From Fibrobacterota bacterium (GTDB lineage Bacteria; Fibrobacterota; Chitinivibrionia; Chitinivibrionales; Chitinispirillaceae): a stretch of DNA of 64,000 nucleotides. The stretch spans positions 124,001 through 188,000 of the forward strand of contig JAEWVR010000029.1 in the NCBI GenBank assembly GCA_023459055.1. Reading direction: 5' to 3'. Shown one piece after another: positions 35,559 to 44,996 of the stretch (within the stretch, counting starts at the first letter, position 1; each line of letters starts with the position of its first letter). A model generated the notes under the pieces. That model did not search any database. It was not told the origin of the DNA and saw nothing but the letters and a program-made list of their open reading frames with translations. Made by a program: the position numbers and the translations under genes.

Positions 35559-37427
35559 TCAATATGAACCGGTAATAATATCGCCTGCTTTTAAGTCATC
35601 AAAGAATTTGACATGATTCCGTTCTTTTGTAACGATCAATCGGAATTCCTTGATTTTTATTGTCACATCCGCATAGCAGCTATCCTTTACTTTAACATAA
35701 CACCGGTCTTTTTCAAGTGCTGCTTTTTGTAAATCATTTCTTTTTGACAGGACTCGTTTTTTACGGTGTTCCAGATCCCGTTTTTTATCAAGTGCCTTCT
35801 GCATCGAACTTCGCAATGATGGTGAAAGCTCCGTCCCTGAAGCAAGTTTTGAGACCAGTGTTTTTAATGCTTCATTGATTTTGTGAACATTCTGTTCACA
35901 AAATTCAATAACTGTATCCATTTCTTTTACCAAGCGCAAAACCATATAGTCGGTTCCGGCTTCAATATAGGTCTTTGTTGAGTTTTCAGATCCAAGCGAA
36001 CGCACATCAATTCCTCGCAATGCATACACCTCACCGCCAATTACTGAGCCTCGTTTGTCAAGCATTATTAACTGTTTTGATGTTGCAATGCAGCTATTAA
36101 CCGCATAGTTCCCGATATAAATATTTCCCTGCGCTTCAAGATGTGCATTTTGTGCATACCCGATGCGTATATCCCTCCCTGCAGAAATCAAACCTTTTGA
36201 TCTTCCAAGGACACCACCTTTAACAATTATATCCCGACCTGCTACAAGTTTTGCCGATTCGACAATTTTCGAAACAAAGATATCACCCTCAGCGCTGACT
36301 TCAAATCCATCCAGCACAGTTCCGCTTATCATAACATTTCCATTAAATGTAATGTTTCCGGTTGTGTAATCAACATCACCTTCAACCACGTACATATTTA
36401 CAACATCCAGAATTGCACCATTCAGAATAATAGAACCGGAAATAGCAGCAAAATAATCGGTTCCGTTATCATTCGTTGATACCATCACACCAGATCCTGG
36501 AATTATATCTGAATCATCTTTTATAGATTCAAATGCTACTTCTTCTCCAAAAATATCTGTACCTTTGATTCCAGGAATATTTGGTCCGACATGAGCAAGC
36601 AGCTGCCCGGAGGTTGCGGTAAGGATACTTTTCGATTTTTTGTAATCAATTTTTCCATCTGGCAGAATGCTGAATTCATAGTCAGTCGGTTTTGTTTCGA
36701 ATTTGAAGGATACAATGCCTTTCTTTTCATTCACCGGTAATTTTCCTGATGCAATAACTGACTGTTTTTTTGCCTCTTTAACATTGTTTACCTCATCAAC
36801 AATCTGTTGAATATATGATTCATTAATGCCGTATCGTATACCGAGATGATCAAGCTCTGCCAGAATATCTTTTGCTACGAGCGGTAAACCTGAACCGTAG
36901 GCTGGTGTGCATTCCAGATATGCATTCATTCCTTTGGTATCCCATGTTATTTTAAAACTGCTATCAGCGTCGGACGCAACCACATACAGCTCATTTTTAA
37001 TAATAACCGGTTTTCCCCGGATTTTTGAACGAAACTGTACTTCTCCGTTAATAACATTTGCGAATACATTCTCACCGGCATTAAAAGGAATACTCTCATT
37101 CGCTGCACGGGTTGCGATCAACTGCCCCTGTTCAACATCAGGAATATGCAGTAATGTTTCAATCTTTATCGCAAAAAAATTTGCTTTGTCGTCAAGACGT
37201 TCAAAAAGAATATCCGGTTGAAAAAGCAGATGTTCCTTTTCAGTTGCGAGTGACATTCTGTTTTTTTCAAAAACGATATTTTTATTACCAATAAATCCCT
37301 TCTCCTCAAGCACATCAGCGGTCATATCATGGAGAAACTCAGCGTTTTCTATTTCATCAAGCTGACGTTCGACTCTGGCGATGAGATCATCAGTATCATC
37401 ATTTAATTTTTTTTCGCGTTCATCCAT
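35559..37427 (-). CDS. DUF342 (FapA-like) polymer-forming protein
   Basis: Protein of 622 residues with the DUF342 layout: a mixed N-terminal region, then a right-handed beta-helix of repeating short strands about 330-480 (GDVDYTTGNITFNGNVMISG, VLDGFEVSAEGDIFVSK, AGRDIRIGYAQNAHLEAQ), then a coiled-coil (KALDKKRDLEHRKKRVLSKR) and a short C-terminal strand domain. Family members are linked to flagellar assembly control or cell-surface organisation. It is the last gene of the minus-strand signalling run, 72 bases after an HDOD gene, so a regulatory partnership is possible. Confidence 0.85.
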   Translation of the reverse strand: MDEREKKLNDDTDDLIARVERQLDEIENAEFLHDMTADVLEEKGFIGNKNIVFEKNRMSLATEKEHLLFQPDILFERLDDKANFFAIKIETLLHIPDVEQGQLIATRAANESIPFNAGENVFANVINGEVQFRSKIRGKPVIIKNELYVVASDADSSFKITWDTKGMNAYLECTPAYGSGLPLVAKDILAELDHLGIRYGINESYIQQIVDEVNNVKEAKKQSVIASGKLPVNEKKGIVSFKFETKPTDYEFSILPDGKIDYKKSKSILTATSGQLLAHVGPNIPGIKGTDIFGEEVAFESIKDDSDIIPGSGVMVSTNDNGTDYFAAISGSIILNGAILDVVNMYVVEGDVDYTTGNITFNGNVMISGTVLDGFEVSAEGDIFVSKIVESAKLVAGRDIIVKGGVLGRSKGLISAGRDIRIGYAQNAHLEAQGNIYIGNYAVNSCIATSKQLIMLDKRGSVIGGEVYALRGIDVRSLGSENSTKTYIEAGTDYMVLRLVKEMDTVIEFCEQNVHKINEALKTLVSKLASGTELSPSLRSSMQKALDKKRDLEHRKKRVLSKRNDLQKAALEKDRCYVKVKDSCYADVTIKIKEFRLIVTKERNHVKFFDDLKAGDIITGSY

Positions 37428-37499
37428 AATAGTCCCAGTTCCTTAACTCTTCGCTTTTTGTTCACTACGATATCCTTCGTATGACAAAAAACAGACCAG

Positions 37500-38357
37500 T
37501 TAAAGTCCCCACTCTGCTTTCAGAATTTTTATCTCTTTTTCCACAACAGCAAATACATCATCAATACCGGATTGTTTGACTCCTGTTGCTGCCAGAGCAT
37601 GTTCAAAATGTCTCATTTTTCCGGGATGAAATCCCATATGAAAACCGGCATTTGTCGCTGCTGCATCAGCAATATGTACGATATTGATAACATCACAATT
37701 AATTTCCGGATCCTGATTGACCGATGTATGATGGTACTTCATTGTCTGAATCAAAAAATCTGGAATTTTCCATTTTTCTGCGACGATTGCTCCAACATCA
37801 CAATGCGTAAGTCCAAGTACCATTTGTTCAGCAGTGTAATAATCGATATGTTTTTCATCTGCATAGGTAAGCACTCTCAAAAACTCATCATGGAAAAACT
37901 GATCAAGTATCAATACGCCAATATCGTGAAGTAATCCTGCGAGAAAAAAATCCTCCGGTTCGTTCCTTCCCAGATTTTTTGCAAGCAACCTGGCACCCAT
38001 TGCACAGCCAAGAGAATGCAGCCAGAACATATCCCGGTTAAAGATTGATGCTTTATCAGTAGTTTCAAACATTCTTATAACCGATACGCCGGTTACAAGA
38101 TTCTTAACAGTGTTTAACCCCAATACAACTATAGCCTGTGGTATGGATGATACTTTTCTCCCCAGGCCATAAAATGCTGAATTGACAAGGCGCACAACTC
38201 TTGCGGCAATAGCCTGATCTTTCGAAATCAACGCACCAATCTGATTCATACTCGAATTCGGGCTGTTAATTAATTTCTGAATCTGCTGTACCATTACTGG
38301 AAGTGTTGGCAGATTTTCAATTCCGTCAAGCTTTGCAAGCATCGTTTCTTTATCCAT
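37500..38357 (-). CDS. HDOD-domain signalling protein
   Basis: Second HDOD protein of the window, 285 residues. I take the ATG at 38357 (MDKETMLAKLDGIENLPTLP) because GGAG lies nine bases upstream and it overlaps the preceding kinase stop by only eight bases; an in-frame ATG at 38408 would overlap by 59. Domain text: LPTLPVMVQQIQKLINSPNS, RLVNSAFYGLGRKVSSIPQA, GLLHDIGVLILDQFF. The layout matches the protein at 17908-18810, a likely paralogue. Translational coupling to the histidine kinase suggests that it relays or modulates that kinase's signal. Confidence 0.88.
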   Translation of the reverse strand: MDKETMLAKLDGIENLPTLPVMVQQIQKLINSPNSSMNQIGALISKDQAIAARVVRLVNSAFYGLGRKVSSIPQAIVVLGLNTVKNLVTGVSVIRMFETTDKASIFNRDMFWLHSLGCAMGARLLAKNLGRNEPEDFFLAGLLHDIGVLILDQFFHDEFLRVLTYADEKHIDYYTAEQMVLGLTHCDVGAIVAEKWKIPDFLIQTMKYHHTSVNQDPEINCDVINIVHIADAAATNAGFHMGFHPGKMRHFEHALAATGVKQSGIDDVFAVVEKEIKILKAEWGL

Positions 38358-39405
38358 TTCTGACTGCTCCACCTGAAGGTAACGTAATAAAAAAGGACGT
38401 TCCTGCATTTACTTTACTTTCGCAGAAAAGGGATCCGTTCATCAGCTCGGCGTATGACTTTGCAATAAATAATCCGAGTCCATTTCCCTCGTTTTTCCTG
38501 GTTGCAGACGTATCCTCCCGAAAGTATCGTGTGAATATTTGCGGTAATATCTCTTCAGCAATACCAGTACCGTGATCCCGTATCTGAATCGTAACACAAT
38601 CTTCATCGGCACTATAGATCAATTCAACATTTTCGTCAGAATACTGCAGTGCATTTTTTAAAACATTGGCGATTATCATTTTTGTTTTCTCATAATCAGC
38701 ATTCACAAACACCGGAGTATCACCTGTTATTGAAAGCCTTCTGGCAGTTTCGCTCATGGGGGGTTCCGATTTCAGGAAATCGTCATTAACACTATTAATA
38801 ACGGCAACCAGATCAATATTTTCAATGGTAAGATTTGCGGACGCAAGACCGGTTTCAATGAGATACAGATCCCGCATATCGTTAAGCAGCATTGCGATTC
38901 TGTTAACTTCGTGAAATCCCATTTCGAGAATTTCCTTAACAGAATCAGATACAAGTCCCAGTTGTTTATCAGTAACAAGTTCAAGCGACGTTTTCAGGGT
39001 TGACAATGGATTACGGATTTTATGAAGGAACGTACCTATGAACTCCTGTTTCATTTTGTCAATATTACTCAGATTGGTAATATCTTCAAGAATAAGTATA
39101 ATTTCGCTGTTACCGGTAACCGGCGTAGTTTTGATCGTACATGCAACAGTACGGTTTGCAATATCAAACTTAACATGACTCTGTTGCAGCGATTTACCTT
39201 CAATAATGTCCGCAACCGCATCTCTCAGGAATGGTAAATCAACTGCCTTAAACAGGTCATCTGTCAGGCAGTCTTCAAAATCAATCTGCAGCAACTGCAA
39301 TGCCAGATCATTATACCGTACCAACTGCATAGCAGTGTCAAGAATTATGATACCAACAGGTAATCGTTCAATAAATCTGTCAATATCACCAATGTCAGAA
39401 TTCAT
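38350..39405 (-). CDS. PAS-domain histidine kinase
   Basis: Cytoplasmic sensor kinase of 351 residues without membrane segments. PAS domain about 10-110; HisKA with the H-box FLHKIRNPLSTLKTS (His128 the expected phosphorylation site, with HKIRNP in place of the common HELRTP); ATPase domain with ANVLKNALQYS (N-box), RDHGTGIAEEI and GNGLGLFIAK. It overlaps the upstream receiver gene by four bases and the downstream HDOD gene by eight, so the three are probably made together. Confidence 0.92.
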   Translation of the reverse strand: MNSDIGDIDRFIERLPVGIIILDTAMQLVRYNDLALQLLQIDFEDCLTDDLFKAVDLPFLRDAVADIIEGKSLQQSHVKFDIANRTVACTIKTTPVTGNSEIILILEDITNLSNIDKMKQEFIGTFLHKIRNPLSTLKTSLELVTDKQLGLVSDSVKEILEMGFHEVNRIAMLLNDMRDLYLIETGLASANLTIENIDLVAVINSVNDDFLKSEPPMSETARRLSITGDTPVFVNADYEKTKMIIANVLKNALQYSDENVELIYSADEDCVTIQIRDHGTGIAEEILPQIFTRYFREDTSATRKNEGNGLGLFIAKSYAELMNGSLFCESKVNAGTSFFITLPSGGAVRNG

Positions 39406-39797
39406 ACATCACGCCTCCGTTCGTCATCATTCCTGGCATGGGTCTGCAACACCCGGATCAGTGTTTGCATATTAAATGGTTTTGGTATGAAGCCATCTGC
39501 GCCATGTTCCAGTGCAATCTCCAAACCATTAAAGTATTCTTTTGCAGAAAATATAATCACCGGAATGTTTGAACACTCATCAAGCATTTTCAGTTTCTCC
39601 AGCACCTGCCATCCATCCATACCGGGCATCATAATATCCAGTAAAATAACATCAGGTTGAAATGTTGCAGCAGCCTCAAGCCCTTCAATACCATCAAGTG
39701 CTCCTCTGGTATCAAAACCATATTGCTGGAGTGCCAGGCATGTTGATTTCAACAACAGTTTCTCATCGTCAATCACCAGCACCTTGATTTGGTTCAT
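39402..39797 (-). CDS. Single-domain response regulator
   Basis: Receiver-only protein of 131 residues from the ATG at 39797, chosen because GGAGGAGAT immediately precedes it. Phospho-acceptor Asp54 in VILLDIMMPGMDGW; acidic pair VIDDE near 9-13; lysine in FIPKPFNM. No output domain, so it acts as a relay or through protein contact. Its stop overlaps the start of the next kinase. Confidence 0.92.
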   Translation of the reverse strand: MNQIKVLVIDDEKLLLKSTCLALQQYGFDTRGALDGIEGLEAAATFQPDVILLDIMMPGMDGWQVLEKLKMLDECSNIPVIIFSAKEYFNGLEIALEHGADGFIPKPFNMQTLIRVLQTHARNDDERRRDV

Positions 39798-39839
39798 ATC
39801 TCCTCCATCATACATCAGATGAATCATCCCCCACATTGC

Positions 39840-41342
39840 CTACTTGATTTTCGGTAATATAATTGTGAAGGTACTTCCTTTACCCGGTTGTGAAACTACA
39901 CTTATATGGCCGTGAAGTATTTCAATTGCCCGTTTAGCAAGATACAAGCCGGTACCAAGTCCACTGAAATGACGTGTAAGATGCGACTCACCTTGTGTAA
40001 AGCTTTCAAAAATTATTTTTTGCATATCTTCATCAATTCCGCAACCCTGGTCAACTACTGCAATTGCAACGCCATCACTATCATTGACCGTACAATGATT
40101 CAACGTCACACTCACCACTCCACCCGCCATACTATATTTTATTGCATTATCAAGAAGACCGGAAAGTGCAATCTCCAGAAGCAGTGGGTCGGTATCAAAC
40201 TCATGTACAACAAGATTATCATCAATTTCCAGCGTTATGTTTTTATTTTCAGCAGCAGCACCGGATTTCTCAATCTGAACAACGACACTATTCTGAAGAT
40301 GTACTTTTTTAACATTTGCGGAAATTGACGCATCAGAGAGTCGTGCAAGTGATATGAGACTGTCCACCAGATTCCGCAGTTTGAAACAGGCTGCATTCAT
40401 ATCATCCACAGGACTCCTGATACTTTCTGTTGCAATGATTGCAAGATAGTTTTGAATCACTGTTATTGGTGTCCGCAGCTCATGTGCAACAATGCTGAGA
40501 AATGACGTTCTCAGCTGTTCCGCTTTAACTTTATCTGTCTGATCAAGCAGGGTAACCACCACCCCAAGCAAAGCACCATGGTTATCATTTAGTTTGATCT
40601 TATTGACAGTATAATAATGTTCATCATGTTCCGGCCCTGCAATCCGTACCAGACACTTGTTATCGGTGCGGGAATGATCCAATAAAAAAGAAAGTGCTGA
40701 TTTAAGAGTTTCATCCGTTAGTGCACTACTTAGTTTTCTCCCGGCGCATTCGCTGAACTTTAACCCGATGATTTTTTCAGCATTAACATTTAATAAAACA
40801 ATACGCTCCTCATTATCCAGCGCAAGAAGGCCTTCCTCCATGCCATTAATCACCGCGTCAAGGCGTCTGCCCTGATTTTCAAGCATGTGTACCGTTGTCT
40901 GAAGTTCATTATTTTTTTTATTTATTTCTTCTTCAAGTACCTGCAAATGTCGTAAACGTTCTTTTTTAACAGCAACCATGGAAAGTGCATGTTCAACCTG
41001 ATTTTTCAGCAGTTCCCACTGTACCGGTTTTGAAAGGTACCCGAATGCCCCCAGTTCCATTGCTGTTTTTGCACTTTGGATACTCTCATATCCTGTTATT
41101 AGAATCGCCTCGTAGTTATTGTTCTTCACATTTAATGACCGTAACACTTCAAGCCCGCTCATGACAGGCATGTCAATATCAAGAAGTATTACATCTGGTA
41201 CATGTACAGCGATCTTAATGAGTGCATCATGTCCACTATGAGCGGTTTCAACAACATACCCGCCGGCGATGAGCAGTGATGCAACTGCATCCCTGTTATC
41301 ATCCGAATCATCTACCACAAGTATCCGACCAGTCTTATTCAT
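39840..41342 (-). CDS. Receiver-PAS-histidine kinase protein
   Basis: Soluble hybrid of 500 residues. Receiver about 5-120 with Asp55 (VILLDIDMPVMSG); coiled coil 125-160; PAS about 160-265; HisKA with FLSIVAHELRTPITV (His287); ATPase domain with GLLDNAIKYS, VDQGCGIDED and GLGTGLYLAK. The receiver precedes the kinase, so input can come by phosphotransfer from another kinase. It lies about 45 bases upstream of the receiver gene and 114 downstream of another hybrid kinase. Confidence 0.93.
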   Translation of the reverse strand: MNKTGRILVVDDSDDNRDAVASLLIAGGYVVETAHSGHDALIKIAVHVPDVILLDIDMPVMSGLEVLRSLNVKNNNYEAILITGYESIQSAKTAMELGAFGYLSKPVQWELLKNQVEHALSMVAVKKERLRHLQVLEEEINKKNNELQTTVHMLENQGRRLDAVINGMEEGLLALDNEERIVLLNVNAEKIIGLKFSECAGRKLSSALTDETLKSALSFLLDHSRTDNKCLVRIAGPEHDEHYYTVNKIKLNDNHGALLGVVVTLLDQTDKVKAEQLRTSFLSIVAHELRTPITVIQNYLAIIATESIRSPVDDMNAACFKLRNLVDSLISLARLSDASISANVKKVHLQNSVVVQIEKSGAAAENKNITLEIDDNLVVHEFDTDPLLLEIALSGLLDNAIKYSMAGGVVSVTLNHCTVNDSDGVAIAVVDQGCGIDEDMQKIIFESFTQGESHLTRHFSGLGTGLYLAKRAIEILHGHISVVSQPGKGSTFTIILPKIK

Positions 41343-41455
41343 TATTCAGCTTTCCAAATTCAGCTTTCAAAACATTAAAAAACCTGCATTCATCAAGCCC
41401 TGGTGTCCTGTCAAATCCGTTTCAATCGTACAATTAATACAAAAAATTGTACAGA

Positions 41456-43594
41456 CTAAATGTGATTCTTTTTTGCAATCAACTCTGCAACCTTTGCACT
41501 TAATTCTGAAATCTTAAATGGTTTCTGTACAAAAGCCATCACACCTTCTGAAAGTAAAACAGTATTTGCATCATTATCACCATACCCTGACGCCACGATC
41601 ACCTGCACATCAGGATTAATAGCTTTAAGTTTAATATAGCACTCAACCCCATTCATTTTGGGCATGTTAATATCAAGAATTATACCATCAACTGTTGCAA
41701 AGTGTTCTCTATAATACTCAAGAGCAGTGATACCATCATAATAACACAATACTTCATACCCCAGCATTTCAAACATTTCCTTTAAAATCGAGTGGTATAC
41801 ATTTTCGTCATCAATGACCAGAAGTGTACCATGTCCATGAACAAGTTCAGTCACCTCCTGCTCTTCACGATTTTCAGGTGGATTAATAAGTGGCAGGTAA
41901 ATATCAAATCTGGTACCCCTGCCGACAAGTGAATCCAGCGTTATATATCCATTATGTTGTTTTACACAACCATATACACTCGCCAGTCCCAGACCGGTCC
42001 CTTTACCGAGCTCTTTTGTGGTGAAAAATGGCTCAAAAATGTGAGACAGAACATCTTTTGGAATACCTGTACCGGTATCTTCAACCGTGATTTTTACATA
42101 CACACCTTCAGGATTATCAACGGTTCCAGCTATGCTGGCTTTGTCGAGGAATATACTGTTAGTTGAAAATATCACCTGTCCGCCATCAGGCATTGCATCC
42201 CGTGCATTGATTGCTATATTAAGCAAAGCATTTTCAAGCAGACTCTGGTCACCTTCCAGAAAAAGTGGTGCAGCAGACAATTCCGTTACGATTTCAATGC
42301 GGCGATCAATGGTTCTTCCAAAAATTGATACCACCTGCCGGATAACCTCATTTACAGCTATCGGACGTATTTCTGCTGGAGCTTTGCGGGCAAATGTCAA
42401 AAGCTGGCGTGTCAGTGTGGATGCTCGTTTACATGATGCAACAATAGATTCAAGATGATGTCTTTGTGACGAACCGGGTGCTATCTCCATCAACAGCAAC
42501 TCTGTATTTCCCAATATACCACCGAGCAGATTGTTGAAATCATGTGCGACACCACTTGACAGTTGTCCAATTGCTTCCAGTTTCTGCGATTGACGTACCT
42601 GTATCTCAAGCTGCCGCTGTTTCTCCTCTTTACGCCGAGCTTCAGTGATATCCCGTACAACAGAAACTACGCCTATGATTTGCCCGGTTTCATCCCTGAC
42701 CGGATTGCTATTAACAAGCCGGTACCTCAGTTCTCCCGTTGCCGGTGTGCGCACAATTTCCTCAAAATTCCTGATTACCTCTCCGTCAATAGCTCTAAGT
42801 ACCGGTGCCTCTTCAGCCGGTCGTGGTGTGCCGTCAGGTCTGAATATTTCGAGATTTTTTACCAATGACATGGCATCAATTTCCCCGCCAGCAAGATTAA
42901 ACTCCATCTTTGCAACCGGATTGGCAAGTGTAAACACTCCATTACAATCTGTAAACCACACCTCATCCGCAATACTGTTAATTAATGCTTCAAGTCTGCA
43001 CTTCTCCTGTTGTACGACATTAAGCAATGCGTGCTTTTTTGCTTCAACGATTTTCTGATCCTCCAGAACACTAAGGAGAGCGAGGCGGGACCGTTCGCTC
43101 CGGTCGATGATTTTACATAACTCATCCTCTGCGCTCTGCCGCCGCTCGATTTCCTGCTGCAGTTTCTGATTCGTCTCGCGCAATGATTCTGCCTGTTGCG
43201 TAAGTAATATCGCATTGTTTCGCAATGACAACTGCAGCTTTATCCTGATACGAAGTTCCTCCATCTGAAACGGTTTGTTTATAAAATCTGCTGCCCCGAG
43301 ATTCAAACCGGTAATTCTCTTTTCGAAATCTGCATGACCACTTATCAGGATCACCGGAATTTCGTTTGTGAGTGTTGCTGCCTTAAGTCGCTTTAATACT
43401 TCCAAACCGTCAATTCCATGAAGCTGAACATCAAGCAATACCAGATCTGGTTGACAGTATGAAATAAGCTGCAAAGCTTTTTCACCACTGTCCGCAAGCT
43501 GAACAGCATACCCGGCTTTTGATAATACGAGATTAAGCAACGTAAGTGACTCGGGTGCATCATCCACAACCAGAATTGTCTGTTTTTCATCCAT
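41456..43594 (-). CDS. Hybrid histidine kinase, receiver-PAS-kinase-receiver
   Basis: Soluble protein of 712 residues. First receiver with Asp55 (LVLLDVQLHGIDG); long coiled coil about 125-200; PAS about 200-320; HisKA of the AHDFNNLLGGI class (His351); ATPase domain with LLNIAINARDAMPDGG, VEDTGTGIPKD and GKGTGLGLASVYG; C-terminal receiver with IILDINMPKMNGVE. The layout and text are very close to the protein at 52625-54709, suggesting a duplication within the cluster. Confidence 0.93.
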   Translation of the reverse strand: MDEKQTILVVDDAPESLTLLNLVLSKAGYAVQLADSGEKALQLISYCQPDLVLLDVQLHGIDGLEVLKRLKAATLTNEIPVILISGHADFEKRITGLNLGAADFINKPFQMEELRIRIKLQLSLRNNAILLTQQAESLRETNQKLQQEIERRQSAEDELCKIIDRSERSRLALLSVLEDQKIVEAKKHALLNVVQQEKCRLEALINSIADEVWFTDCNGVFTLANPVAKMEFNLAGGEIDAMSLVKNLEIFRPDGTPRPAEEAPVLRAIDGEVIRNFEEIVRTPATGELRYRLVNSNPVRDETGQIIGVVSVVRDITEARRKEEKQRQLEIQVRQSQKLEAIGQLSSGVAHDFNNLLGGILGNTELLLMEIAPGSSQRHHLESIVASCKRASTLTRQLLTFARKAPAEIRPIAVNEVIRQVVSIFGRTIDRRIEIVTELSAAPLFLEGDQSLLENALLNIAINARDAMPDGGQVIFSTNSIFLDKASIAGTVDNPEGVYVKITVEDTGTGIPKDVLSHIFEPFFTTKELGKGTGLGLASVYGCVKQHNGYITLDSLVGRGTRFDIYLPLINPPENREEQEVTELVHGHGTLLVIDDENVYHSILKEMFEMLGYEVLCYYDGITALEYYREHFATVDGIILDINMPKMNGVECYIKLKAINPDVQVIVASGYGDNDANTVLLSEGVMAFVQKPFKISELSAKVAELIAKKNHI

Positions 43595-43691
43595 ACTGAT
43601 TCTTCAATCCGTATTTATTCCATATGGCATTCATTACATTACTTCAGTTTGGTATATCCCATCACTAATGGTACCACAATTACAGCAATAA

Positions 43692-44966
43692 TTAAAGATT
43701 CAGGTTATATCGTGATGGCTGTCCCAATTTATCACACAGCTCATTAACCTCACCTTTCAACTCAATAATCCGCGCTTCACGTTCAAGTATAATATCCTGC
43801 CAGCGAAGCAATTCCTGAAGTTGCGCTTTGACTTTCTCATCGACCTGTTTTTGCTCCGTAATGTCAAGAAAATGCAGCACAAGATTCCTTTTACCCAGTT
43901 TATCAACAAAATCTGTCATAAACAATTCTGCATAACACAAACGGTTATTTTTATTAAGAAAAGAGAAATAAGAATGGCTATCATAGGATTTCCTATCAAG
44001 AAATTTCCTGATATTTCCAATCACCAATTCAGCCGAATCAGATGATAGTCGTTCCTGAAATATATCACTACCCATTATTTCATCGTATGAATACCCTGAT
44101 ATCGCGACAAACCGGTGATTTATCCAGACAAACTTACCCTTTTCATTGAGGATACCAATCGCATCATGTGAATATTCGGCAATCGCGCGGAATCGGGCTT
44201 CGCTCTCCCGTAACGAAAGTTCCATCTGCTTCCTGATCGTAATGTCTCTGCAAAAACCAAGCAGTTCTTTATCAGAAACTTTTACAGCTTTAATGGTAAA
44301 GCAGCGTTTTTCACCATTTTTTGTAACATACCATAAATCAGCCACAGCATTTCCAACAGTAACTGTTTTTTTAAAATGTTCAGCTGCATCATTTTTTGAT
44401 TCTTCGGCGATAAAATCTGTTGTCTGCATATGAAGCAGTTCATCACGGGAATATCCGCTCATGGTACATGCAGCATTGTTGACATCAATAAACTGTCCAT
44501 TATAATTCGTAATAAAAATGCCATCAGGTGCATGATCAATGTAAATACGAAATTTCTGATTACCCAGCTCAAGTTCCTTTTGATGTATTATGTGAACCAC
44601 ATGACAAATAGTTTTAGGCAGCTTGTCAACAAATCCCGAATCCTTCGTAACATAGCTTGTCTGCGTTTCCTCACATATGTTCTTTATAGATACAACATCA
44701 GTTTGTTCGACAAACACAATGACCGGTGTATTTGGAATAGCAGATCGTACCGATTTAAAAGTATTTATACCTGTGCTGTCCGGTAAATACAGATCGAGCA
44801 GTACAAGGTCAAAAACATTTCCGTCAAGCATTTCAAGTGACTCGGAAAGCTGTACAGCAGTTTTTGTCTCAAAACAATCAACACCATTTTTTGAGAGTGT
44901 TTTCATAATTGCCTGTTGAATAATGTCATCAGCTTCAACGATAAGAATCCTTACTGCTTCATCCAT
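43692..44966 (-). CDS. Receiver-PAS-PAS signalling protein without kinase domain
   Basis: Protein of 424 residues. Receiver about 5-125 with Asp58 (LVLLDLYLPDSTG); first PAS about 135-255 (IYIDHAPDGIFITNYNGQF); second PAS about 260-385 (AEYSHDAIGILNEKGKF). The tail WQDIILEREARIIELKGEVN, then ELCDKLGQPSRY, is a coiled coil commonly seen at the end of PAS sensors where a kinase or cyclase would follow. No HisKA, GGDEF or EAL domain is present, so it is a receiver with sensing modules and must act through a partner. Confidence 0.88.
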   Translation of the reverse strand: MDEAVRILIVEADDIIQQAIMKTLSKNGVDCFETKTAVQLSESLEMLDGNVFDLVLLDLYLPDSTGINTFKSVRSAIPNTPVIVFVEQTDVVSIKNICEETQTSYVTKDSGFVDKLPKTICHVVHIIHQKELELGNQKFRIYIDHAPDGIFITNYNGQFIDVNNAACTMSGYSRDELLHMQTTDFIAEESKNDAAEHFKKTVTVGNAVADLWYVTKNGEKRCFTIKAVKVSDKELLGFCRDITIRKQMELSLRESEARFRAIAEYSHDAIGILNEKGKFVWINHRFVAISGYSYDEIMGSDIFQERLSSDSAELVIGNIRKFLDRKSYDSHSYFSFLNKNNRLCYAELFMTDFVDKLGKRNLVLHFLDITEQKQVDEKVKAQLQELLRWQDIILEREARIIELKGEVNELCDKLGQPSRYNLNL

Positions 44967-44996
44967 TACATTACTCCAATTGTAAAAGTATTCTCA

